6,611 nucleotides of DNA from an uncultured Clostridia bacterium (GTDB lineage Bacteria > Bacillota > Clostridia > Christensenellales > UBA1242), in NCBI GenBank assembly GCA_946612575.1, contig CAMOEU010000043.1:1-6611 (forward strand), read 5' to 3'. Every line of letters starts with the position of its first letter. The first letter of the stretch is position 1. The position numbers were made by a program, and so were the translations under genes. Under the pieces are notes generated by a model that saw only the letters and a program-made list of their open reading frames with translations, was not told the DNA's origin and made no database searches. Shown here piece after piece: positions 1 to 5,118 of the stretch.

Positions 1-102
1 AACAACTTTGTCATTCACACAAACTCTGCCAGATAAAATAATTTCTTCACATTTTCTTCTTGAAGCAACACCACAACTGCTCAAAAACTTGTTTAATCTC
101 AT
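1..102 (-). CDS. rluB: RluB-type rRNA pseudouridine synthase, N-terminal fragment (S4 domain)
   Basis: Reading the minus strand from ATG at 102 gives 34 codons open to the window edge, beginning MRLNKFLSSCGVASRRKCEE and ending GRVCVNDKVV. This is the typical S4 RNA-binding domain at the front of the RluB/RsuA family, which isomerises specific uridines of rRNA to pseudouridine (RluB acts on 23S helix 89). The catalytic domain with its essential Asp lies outside the window, so the choice between RluB, RsuA and RluE-like members rests on context. In many Firmicutes rluB lies downstream of a dac gene, as here. The start is supported by AGAGG (114-110) seven bases upstream. That ribosome binding site lies in the 3' arm of a perfect hairpin. 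Only 36 bases separate this gene from the carboxypeptidase stop, so co-transcription is likely. Confidence 0.85.
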   Translation of the reverse strand, partial: MRLNKFLSSCGVASRRKCEEIILSGRVCVNDKVV

Positions 103-133
103 AAAAAATCCTCTTTGTATGCAACAAAGAGGA
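103..133 (-). promoter_or_regulatory. Hairpin plus T-run sequestering the rluB ribosome binding site (attenuator-like)
   Basis: On the minus strand CCTCTTTGT (132-124), loop TGCAT (123-119) and ACAAAGAGG (118-110) form a perfect 9-bp stem, extendable by one A-T pair (133/109). Six T (108-103) follow, then the rluB ATG. The shape is that of an intrinsic terminator, but the 3' arm also contains AGAGG, the only plausible ribosome binding site for rluB. The carboxypeptidase stop codon (141-139) is only six bases before the stem, so a terminating ribosome would cover the 5' arm. The structure is seen in the sequence. The regulatory role (partial termination, or coupling of rluB translation to dac translation) is inferred. 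Confidence 0.6.
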
Positions 134-138
134 AAATT

Positions 139-1275
139 TTACCAATTCTTGAAAAAATCTTTCATTCTTTGAAGCACCGACTTTGGTTTTATATCTTCTA
201 TTGTATAGATTTTTTCAGAAAATAGCAAGTTATTGCCCAAAAATGTTTCAATTTGACCTACTTCACTGCCGTTTTTAAGTGGAGCATAAACAGTTTTTTG
301 ATAATCATAAACAAACTTGAGATTTTTTATTTCATTTTCAGTCAAAGGATAAAGAAATTCCCCTTTTGTCCCAATTTTTGCAGATTTTTTTGCTCCCTTT
401 TCGACAGTGATAGTTTTGTCATATTCATAAAAATCAGAAATGTTATACATTTTATATTTACTTACACATTCCTTCAAAAGAGAAGCACTTTCTTCAAACA
501 TAGGTCCACAGTTAAGCACAACACAAACAAGTCTCATATCATCTTTCTCAACAGCCGAAACAAGACATCTGCCAGCATCATCAGTAAAACCCGTCTTCAC
601 TCCAACACAATTTTCCAAGGTGAAAAGCAATTTGTTTTTGTTTTTCAAATATCTGTTTGTGTCATCTTTTTTGTTTACAATTCTCATATTTTTTGTCGAA
701 ACAATTTCTCTAAAAACAGGATTTTCAAGTGCATAAGCGGTTATCACACCAAGATCATAAGCTGTTGTGTAATGTCCATCAGCATCAAGCCCGTGAGTGT
801 TTGCAAAATGAGTGTTTTTCACACCAATCTTTTTCGAGAGATCATTCATCATTGTGATAAATTCGCTCGTTGAGCCACCCACTCTTTCTGCAATAGCAAC
901 TGAAGCATCATTGCCTGAAATAAGCATAAGTGCATAAAGCAAGTCTTTGACACTGTAAACATCTCCTTCTCTTAAATAGAGCGAAGTCCCCGGCACACCA
1001 ACCGCTTTTTTTGAAATTTCAAACTTCGTATCAAGATCTTTACAATTTTCAATTGCAGTAATTGCCGTCATAATTTTTGTTGTACTTGCCATAGCAAGTT
1101 TCTGATTTGAATTTTTTTGAAACAAAACCCTGCCAGAATTTCCCTCCAAAACAACACAGGATTTTGCAGAAGTAGATTCAGCAAGCACAAAACCACCCCT
1201 AAAAGATGAAAAACCTGCACACAGACTTAAAAAACACAACAAAAAACAGCCCAAAATCAAAGATTTACTTTTCAT
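139..1275 (-). CDS. Serine-type D-Ala-D-Ala carboxypeptidase (peptidase S11, DacF/DacB-like)
   Basis: This penicillin-binding enzyme removes the terminal D-Ala from peptidoglycan pentapeptides outside the membrane. All three active-site motifs are present (numbering from ATG 1275): STTK with nucleophile Ser64 and Lys67, SGN at 120-122, and KTG at 227-229. The family block HGLDADGHYTTAYDL also follows the SGN motif. A Lys-start hydrophobic segment at about 5-32 is a signal peptide, probably cut after LAES-like sequence. The tail has an amphipathic stretch (SVLQRMKDFFKNW) like the membrane anchor of PBP5-type enzymes. Length, 378 residues, is normal. An upstream in-frame TTG (1299) and ATG (1278) exist, but AGGA at 1284-1281 is spaced best for ATG 1275. 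The gene overlaps the end of the GerW gene by 11 bases, suggesting translational coupling. Whether it is vegetative or sporulation-specific (DacF or DacB) cannot be decided. Confidence 0.95.
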   Translation of the reverse strand: MKSKSLILGCFLLCFLSLCAGFSSFRGGFVLAESTSAKSCVVLEGNSGRVLFQKNSNQKLAMASTTKIMTAITAIENCKDLDTKFEISKKAVGVPGTSLYLREGDVYSVKDLLYALMLISGNDASVAIAERVGGSTSEFITMMNDLSKKIGVKNTHFANTHGLDADGHYTTAYDLGVITAYALENPVFREIVSTKNMRIVNKKDDTNRYLKNKNKLLFTLENCVGVKTGFTDDAGRCLVSAVEKDDMRLVCVVLNCGPMFEESASLLKECVSKYKMYNISDFYEYDKTITVEKGAKKSAKIGTKGEFLYPLTENEIKNLKFVYDYQKTVYAPLKNGSEVGQIETFLGNNLLFSEKIYTIEDIKPKSVLQRMKDFFKNW

Positions 1276-1657
1276 CATTTTCCTTTTCCATTTTTTCAAT
1301 AAGACTGTTAAACATATTCAAAACAGTTTGATAAAGTGTCTTGTTTTCGACATTCACAAATTCGACTTCACCATTTTTTTTCAAAATTAAAAAGCCCACA
1401 GGACAGACCGAACAACCACCACTTGAACCTCCACTCATAGGAAAATGATTTGCCACTCTTCGAGCAGACAAATCAGCATACTCTCCACCACCAACAACAA
1501 ATCCAACAGTCACTTTTGATATTGGAATAATCGAATTTCCATCATCGGTGACAATTTTTTCTCCAACAATTGTGCTTGAATCCACAACTGTCTTGACCTT
1601 GTCAATAGCATTAGAGATAAGCTCAGTTATTGAAACAGAATTTGTGTAAGTTTTCAT
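1265..1657 (-). CDS. ytfJ: GerW/YtfJ family protein
   Basis: A 130-residue protein of the GerW (sporulation protein YtfJ) family. Seen in the sequence: an N-terminal helix (SITELISNAIDKVKTVV), the segment GNSIIPISKVTVGFVVGGGEY around 40-60, and the family's Gly/Ser-rich loop SGGSSGGCSVCPVGF at 75-89, then a short strand and a charged C-terminal helix. In Bacillus subtilis YtfJ/GerW is a forespore protein needed for normal germination, but the family also occurs in bacteria not known to sporulate, so a spore role here is only possible. ATG 1657 is chosen because AAAGGAG (1669-1663) lies five bases upstream. A longer reading from GTG 1678 would place that site inside the gene. Its partner upstream is a DUF2953 protein, matching the ytfI-ytfJ pair of B. 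subtilis. Two Cys (82 and 85) in the Gly-rich loop are a local oddity. Confidence 0.92.
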   Translation of the reverse strand: MKTYTNSVSITELISNAIDKVKTVVDSSTIVGEKIVTDDGNSIIPISKVTVGFVVGGGEYADLSARRVANHFPMSGGSSGGCSVCPVGFLILKKNGEVEFVNVENKTLYQTVLNMFNSLIEKMEKENDEK

Positions 1658-1688
1658 TTTTACTCCTTTACATACCACACTTTGTTTT

Positions 1689-1711
1689 GTGTGTTATGTT
1701 GCATAACACAC
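1689..1711 (-). repeat. Intercistronic 10-bp hairpin after the DUF2953 stop codon
   Basis: Minus-strand GTGTGTTATG (1711-1702), loop CAA, and CATAACACAC (1698-1689) form a perfect 10-bp stem. It starts on the last base of the DUF2953 TAG stop codon and lies about 20 bases before the GerW ribosome binding site. No T-run follows on either strand, so it is not a standard intrinsic terminator. A role in mRNA processing, differential stability or binding of a dimeric protein is possible but unproven. Confidence 0.6.
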
Positions 1712-2271
1712 TATATATTGTATTTTGTTTTTAAGAAAGCATAAACCCAAGAATAAATCAGTTCAAAAATTGAGATTGAAATTTTGCTCTTAATCGCCAC
1801 CTCACACACATGTTTATTGTAGCAAACATTGTCATAAACACACATCGAAGCGGTCGGTTTTTTGTTCTTCAAAAACAAAAATGTTTGGACACACAATTGA
1901 TTTATCACCCCAGCAATCATTGCTCCAGAAAATGCATCATCAACACCAAGATTGTAAAACACATAAAGTTTTTTAAGTTTTACTTTGTCTTCAACCTCCT
2001 TTGCAAACTCTTTCAAAACTTCAAAATCTTCCCCACTGAATGATAGTTTTTGAATTTTTCTTTCTTTGTCATTTTCAAAGACTATGTATGACATATGCAA
2101 ATTGAAGACATAGTGTTTAAGTTTCATCCTAAACCAATAGACTGCAATTGTCCCCTTGTTTTGAAAAGGATTGTATGAAAGTCTCAGTTCAACAACAATC
2201 GGAAAAACAAAAATCAAAATGACTATCGCCGGTATAATGCATAACAAAGCATTTTGTGTGCTCATAGACAT
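1711..2271 (-). CDS. DUF2953 membrane-anchored protein (YtfI-like)
   Basis: A 186-residue protein that I assign to the DUF2953 family from layout and context. It has one N-terminal membrane segment (about 7-27, hydrophobic, ending PIVVELRLSY), a strand-rich middle part, a charged helix (EDFEVLKEFAKEVEDKVKLKK), then the family-like motif LGVDDAFSGAMIAG at 108-121 and a hydrophobic C-terminal part. The family has no established biochemical role. It sits directly before the GerW/YtfJ gene, as ytfI does before ytfJ in B. subtilis, so the two probably act together. The start is uncertain: ATG 2271, ATG 2265 and TTG 2301 are in frame and none has a recognisable ribosome binding site. ATG 2271 keeps the whole membrane segment and avoids the rarer TTG. 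It is the first gene of the minus-strand block. Confidence 0.8.
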   Translation of the reverse strand: MSMSTQNALLCIIPAIVILIFVFPIVVELRLSYNPFQNKGTIAVYWFRMKLKHYVFNLHMSYIVFENDKERKIQKLSFSGEDFEVLKEFAKEVEDKVKLKKLYVFYNLGVDDAFSGAMIAGVINQLCVQTFLFLKNKKPTASMCVYDNVCYNKHVCEVAIKSKISISIFELIYSWVYAFLKTKYNI

Positions 2272-2324
2272 ATTTTGGTTAAGTTTGCAAAAATAATTCA
2301 AAAATATTGTTATTTTTCAAAATT

Positions 2325-2353
2325 ATTATGAATTTTAAACACAAATGAGTTAA
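2325..2353 (-). promoter_or_regulatory. Candidate sigma-A promoter for the DUF2953-ytfJ-dac-rluB block
   Basis: On the minus strand TTAACT (2353-2348, four of six matches to TTGACA) and CATAAT (2330-2325, five of six to TATAAT) are separated by 17 bases. Transcription would start near 2318 and leave a leader of about 47 bases before ATG 2271. The -35 box overlaps the A/T-rich sequence just ahead of the divergent DUF1846 ribosome binding site. A/T-rich DNA gives such matches by chance, so this is tentative. Confidence 0.4.
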
Positions 2354-2374
2354 AATATAAAAGAAGGAGATTTT

Positions 2375-3883
2375 ATGAACAAAAAAACTGAATCTGAAAA
2401 CAAAAACATCTGCTTTGACAACGAAAAATACATAAAACTTCAAAGCGACAACATAAACAAGAGAATCAAAAAGTTTAACAACAAACTTTATCTTGAATTT
2501 GGCGGAAAGATTTTTGATGATTTGCATGCATCAAGAGTTTTGCCTGGTTTTGACCCAAACATCAAAATCAAACTTTTGCAAAAACTTAAGGACAAAACAG
2601 AAATCATCTTCTGCATAAGTGCAAATGATATTGAAAAAAACAAAATTCGTGCTGACCTTGGAATCAGTTATGACAACGAAGTTTTAAGACTTGTTGACAA
2701 CATAAGAGCACTTGGTCTTTATATTTCTGCATTTATCATCACCCTTTATAAAGGGCAACCTAGTGCCACAAAATTTGGAAAAAAACTTGAACAAAGAGGC
2801 GAAAAAGTCTATTTCCACAACTATACAAAAGGTTATCCAAATGATGTTGAAACAATTGTTTCTGATGAAGGATATGGAGCAAACCCATTTATTGAAACAA
2901 CTCGCCCACTCGTTGTTGTCACCGCTCCTGGTCCATCAAGTGGAAAACTTGCGACCTGCCTTTCCCAACTTTATCACGAACATAAAAGAGGTGTTAAGGC
3001 TGGATATGCCAAGTTTGAGACATTCCCAGTTTGGGATTTGCCACTCAAACATCCTGTAAACATCGCATATGAAGCAGCAACAGCCGACATTCAAGATGTC
3101 AATCAAATTGACCCATACCACTTCAATGCATATGGAAAACTTTCAGTAAACTACAACCGTGATATTGCTGTTTTCCCTGTTCTTGACAACATCTTGACAA
3201 AGATTGCAAAAAAACAAGTTTACAAATCACCTACTGATATGGGTGTAAATATGATTGCATCTGCAATTATAAATGACGACCTTGCACAAACAGCCGCAAA
3301 GAAAGAAATAATGAGAAGATTGTATAGAGCTGAATGTGACTATAAGAAAGGACAAGCAAGCTATGAAACTCTTGAAAGAAACAGATCTCTTGCTGCCGAA
3401 ATATATTTGAAAGAAGATATTCTCCCTTGCATTAAAGTTGCAAAAAAAGCTGCAAAAGAAAGTGGATATCCTTGCATTGCATTGGAACTTCCAAATGGCA
3501 AAATTGTCACAGGCAAGACAAAGAAAGTTGTTTCTGCACCTGCCGCAGCAGTTTTAAATGCACTTCGCACTCTTGCAGGGCTTGGAGATGATTTTGATGT
3601 GATAACCGATGATATTTTGATGCCAATCGTAAACTATCGAACAAAAATATTGAAATCTCATTCAAGTGTGCTTACTGTTGATGATGTTTTGGTTGCACTT
3701 TCAATATCGTCTGCACAAAACAAAAAAGCAAAAAAATGTATTGACAAACTCCCACTTCTTGCTGGATGCGATGCACATTGCACATATATGGTTTCAAAAG
3801 CAGAAGAACAAACAATCAAAAAGCTTGGCATAAATCTCACATGCGAACCAATTTTTGAAAATTCAAATCTTTATGAAGACTAA
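2375..3883 (+). CDS. DUF1846 domain-containing protein
   Basis: A 502-residue protein recognised as DUF1846 along its whole length. Landmarks: FDNEKYIKLQS (14-24) and KLYLEFGGKIFDDLHASRVLPGFDP (37-61) at the front, SANDIEKNKIRADLGI (82-97), SDEGYGANPFIETTRPLVVVTAPGPSSGK (163-191), LSQLYHEHKRGVKAGYAKFETFPVWDLPLKHPVN (196-229), and AYEAATADIQDVNQIDPYH (231-249). The Gly/Ser-rich TAPGPSSGK suggests nucleotide or phosphate binding but does not fit the Walker A pattern exactly. Function is not established. The protein is soluble, with no signal peptide or membrane segment. ATG 2375 is supported by AAGGAG (2364-2369) five bases upstream, giving about eleven residues before the conserved start of the family. 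The gene stands alone between a divergent block and a shared terminator. Its promoter is unclear: TAAAAT at 2351-2356 is a possible -10 but has no good -35. Confidence 0.95.
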   Translation: MNKKTESENKNICFDNEKYIKLQSDNINKRIKKFNNKLYLEFGGKIFDDLHASRVLPGFDPNIKIKLLQKLKDKTEIIFCISANDIEKNKIRADLGISYDNEVLRLVDNIRALGLYISAFIITLYKGQPSATKFGKKLEQRGEKVYFHNYTKGYPNDVETIVSDEGYGANPFIETTRPLVVVTAPGPSSGKLATCLSQLYHEHKRGVKAGYAKFETFPVWDLPLKHPVNIAYEAATADIQDVNQIDPYHFNAYGKLSVNYNRDIAVFPVLDNILTKIAKKQVYKSPTDMGVNMIASAIINDDLAQTAAKKEIMRRLYRAECDYKKGQASYETLERNRSLAAEIYLKEDILPCIKVAKKAAKESGYPCIALELPNGKIVTGKTKKVVSAPAAAVLNALRTLAGLGDDFDVITDDILMPIVNYRTKILKSHSSVLTVDDVLVALSISSAQNKKAKKCIDKLPLLAGCDAHCTYMVSKAEEQTIKKLGINLTCEPIFENSNLYED

Positions 3884-3886
3884 AAC

Positions 3887-3917
3887 AAAAAGCAAAGAAA
3901 TCATTCTTTGCTTTTTT
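3887..3917. terminator. Bidirectional intrinsic terminator between DUF1846 and murI
   Basis: A perfect 13-bp stem pairs 3887-3899 with 3904-3916 around the loop ATCA (3900-3903). The core is GCAAAGAA/TTCTTTGC flanked by A and T runs, so it works for either strand. It begins four bases after the DUF1846 TAA stop. On the minus strand its left half encodes the last residues of MurI, and the MurI TGA stop falls in the loop. Confidence 0.9.
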
Positions 3918-4626
3918 CATTTAAATACCACAATATTTTGTTTCTAAAATCACTTTCTTTTGAAGTCATCACCTGCACCTTAAAATTTTCTTCACTCTCG
4001 TCAACAAAACTTCTAAGTCTTCTAGCGACTCCATCTTCACTTGAGAAAAATTCCACAGTTGGCAAAATTTCCTTAAGAATCGGTGTGATTGAAGTGTAAT
4101 GTGTGCACCCCAAAACAACAGCTTTCTTATCAATCTTGGCAAGCTCATTTTCTAAATAAGGTTTCAAAACACTCAAATTGTCGATATTTTCATCAATAGC
4201 CGCAGCAAGATTGTCAATTGATTTATACATTATGTTTTTATATTTTTTACACAATAAATTGTTTTCAATTGTCGTTTTCGTTGCCAAAACACAAACATCC
4301 TTTTCTTCAAACTTTCTTAGTGCTGGCAAGATTGCAGGTTCTGTGCCAATAAAAACTGTGTCGCTATAAATTTCTCTACACTCTTCAATAACTGTTGCTG
4401 TAAGAGTGTTGCAGGCAAAAATCACAATATCAAAATCAAAAAATCTCCTTATTTTTTCAAGGTTTTCAATTGTGATTTTCAGCAAGTCTTGCTTACTTTT
4501 GTTTCCATAAGGAAGATTTTTGTTGTCACAAAAAAGCAAATAGTCACAACAAGGAACTTCCTTTAGACACCTTGCAAGAATATTTGCACCACCCAATCCA
4601 CTGTCAATTAAAAGAACTTTTTTCAC
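3901..4626 (-). CDS. murI: Glutamate racemase
   Basis: MurI interconverts L- and D-glutamate in the cytoplasm to supply D-Glu for peptidoglycan. The 241-residue protein has the family landmarks in order: DSGLGG (8-13, with catalytic-site Asp8 and Ser9), LPYG (38-41), ACNTLTA (71-77, first catalytic Cys72), TEPA (95-98), and LGCTHY (172-177, second catalytic Cys174 and His176). It is slightly shorter than typical enzymes (about 255-270 residues), with all key residues kept. The start is GTG 4626, three residues before the conserved VLLIDSG strand. No ribosome binding site precedes it. Instead a -10-like TATATT ends six bases upstream, so the mRNA may be leaderless. The gene is monocistronic, divergent from rpsT and convergent with the DUF1846 gene. 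Its last codons form one arm of the shared terminator. Confidence 0.95.
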   Translation of the reverse strand: MKKVLLIDSGLGGANILARCLKEVPCCDYLLFCDNKNLPYGNKSKQDLLKITIENLEKIRRFFDFDIVIFACNTLTATVIEECREIYSDTVFIGTEPAILPALRKFEEKDVCVLATKTTIENNLLCKKYKNIMYKSIDNLAAAIDENIDNLSVLKPYLENELAKIDKKAVVLGCTHYTSITPILKEILPTVEFFSSEDGVARRLRSFVDESEENFKVQVMTSKESDFRNKILWYLNEKSKE

Positions 4627-4631
4627 AAAAT

Positions 4632-4660
4632 AATATATGAGAAAAAGATAAATTTATCCA
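4632..4660 (-). promoter_or_regulatory. Candidate murI promoter (leaderless arrangement)
   Basis: On the minus strand TGGATA (4660-4655, four of six matches to TTGACA), a 17-base spacer and TATATT (4637-4632, five of six to TATAAT) precede the GTG start. The expected transcription start, six to seven bases after the -10, falls at 4626-4625, on the first or second base of the start codon. No Shine-Dalgarno sequence exists between the -10 and GTG. Confidence 0.5.
4647..4658. repeat. 12-bp perfect palindrome in the murI-rpsT divergent promoter region
   Basis: GATAAATTTATC reads the same on both strands and lies over the murI -35 box and spacer, 38 bases from the rpsT -35. It could be an operator half-site pair, but its low complexity makes chance occurrence quite likely. 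The overlapping TTATCCACT (4654-4662) differs by one base from the DnaA box TTATCCACA. Confidence 0.4.
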
Positions 4661-4695
4661 CTACAAAATCTTACACAAAAAATTTGGAAAATAAG

Positions 4696-4724
4696 TTGAT
4701 TTTTTCAAATGTATATGCTATACT
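4696..4724 (+). promoter_or_regulatory. rpsT promoter with extended -10
   Basis: TTGATT (4696-4701), a 17-base spacer and TATACT (4719-4724) match the vegetative sigma consensus well, and TG at 4716-4717 gives an extended -10 element. Transcription should begin near 4731, leaving a short leader of about 28 bases with AAGGAG at 4747-4752. The leader is too short to hold an elaborate autoregulatory structure. Confidence 0.85.
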
Positions 4725-4758
4725 ATGCAAGTAAATTGATGACTTTAAGGAGAAAAAG

Positions 4759-5028
4759 ATGGCAAACATTAAATCAGCAAAGAAAAGAGTATTGATTGAA
4801 AGAGAAAGAAGAGTAGAAAACAATTCTGTTAAATCTGAAATCAAAACATATGAAAAGAAGTTTAAAGCTGCTCTTACTGTTGATGTTAAAAATGCGGAAG
4901 AAATCTACAAAACACTCTCAGCAAAACTTGATAGTGCTGCAAGAGAAAATGTGATTCACCAAAATTCAGCAAACAGAAAGAAAGCTCATTATGCTAAATT
5001 GCTTGACAATGCAAAAGCAAGCAAATAG
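4759..5028 (+). CDS. rpsT: 30S ribosomal protein S20
   Basis: S20 is a primary 16S rRNA-binding protein of the small subunit. The 89-residue Lys/Arg-rich helical protein begins MANIKSAKKRVLIERERR, has SEIKTYEKKFKAAL at 26-39 and the C-terminal signature around IHQNSANRKKAHYAKLL (66-82). Length is normal for the family. The ATG start is fixed by AAGGAG ending six bases upstream. Unlike the UUG start known for S20 in Escherichia coli, this gene uses ATG with a strong ribosome binding site. It forms its own transcription unit, with an extended -10 promoter ahead and an intrinsic terminator 14 bases after the TAG stop. Confidence 0.98.
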   Translation: MANIKSAKKRVLIERERRVENNSVKSEIKTYEKKFKAALTVDVKNAEEIYKTLSAKLDSAARENVIHQNSANRKKAHYAKLLDNAKASK

Positions 5029-5042
5029 TTCAATTATATAAC

Positions 5043-5070
5043 AAAAGGCATACAATTGTATGTCTTTTTT
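5043..5070 (+). terminator. rpsT intrinsic terminator
   Basis: GGCATAC (5047-5053), loop AATT and GTATGTC (5058-5064, one G-T pair) form a 7-bp stem followed by six T (5065-5070). AAAA at 5043-5046 can pair with the first four T. It lies 14 bases after the rpsT stop and before the ung promoter, separating the two units. Confidence 0.85.
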
Positions 5071-5084
5071 GTCGCCTAAAAACT

Positions 5085-5112
5085 TTGAAATGAAAAATGT
5101 TTGTGCTAAAAT
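5085..5112 (+). promoter_or_regulatory. ung promoter with extended -10, placed for a leaderless transcript
   Basis: TTGAAA (5085-5090), a 16-base spacer and TAAAAT (5107-5112), with TG at 5104-5105 forming an extended -10 of the same type as that of rpsT. The expected transcription start is 5118-5119, that is at or one base before the A of the ung ATG. No Shine-Dalgarno sequence is present between the -10 and the start codon. Confidence 0.7.
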
Positions 5113-5118
5113 GAAAAT

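Noticed and set aside
253..873. 206-codon open frame on the plus strand
   Set aside because: It lies entirely antisense to the carboxypeptidase, which has all its catalytic motifs. The translation is Phe/Ile/Lys-rich with no recognisable family, as expected from a reverse-strand shadow.
1276..1299. Longer carboxypeptidase starting at TTG 1299
   Set aside because: It would add eight Lys-rich residues with no ribosome binding site. ATG 1275 has AGGA at a good distance and gives a clean signal peptide.
1658..1678. GTG 1678 as the start of the GerW protein
   Set aside because: The strong AAAGGAG at 1669-1663 would then lie inside the coding region. It is ideally spaced for ATG 1657.
1689..1711. 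Intercistronic hairpin as a rho-independent terminator
   Set aside because: Neither strand has a T-run right after the stem, and the downstream gene has its ribosome binding site within about 20 bases in the same direction.
2279..2527. 82-codon minus-strand frame across the DUF2953/DUF1846 intergenic region
   Set aside because: It is antisense to the conserved start of DUF1846, covers the promoter region, has no ribosome binding site and is low-complexity hydrophobic sequence.
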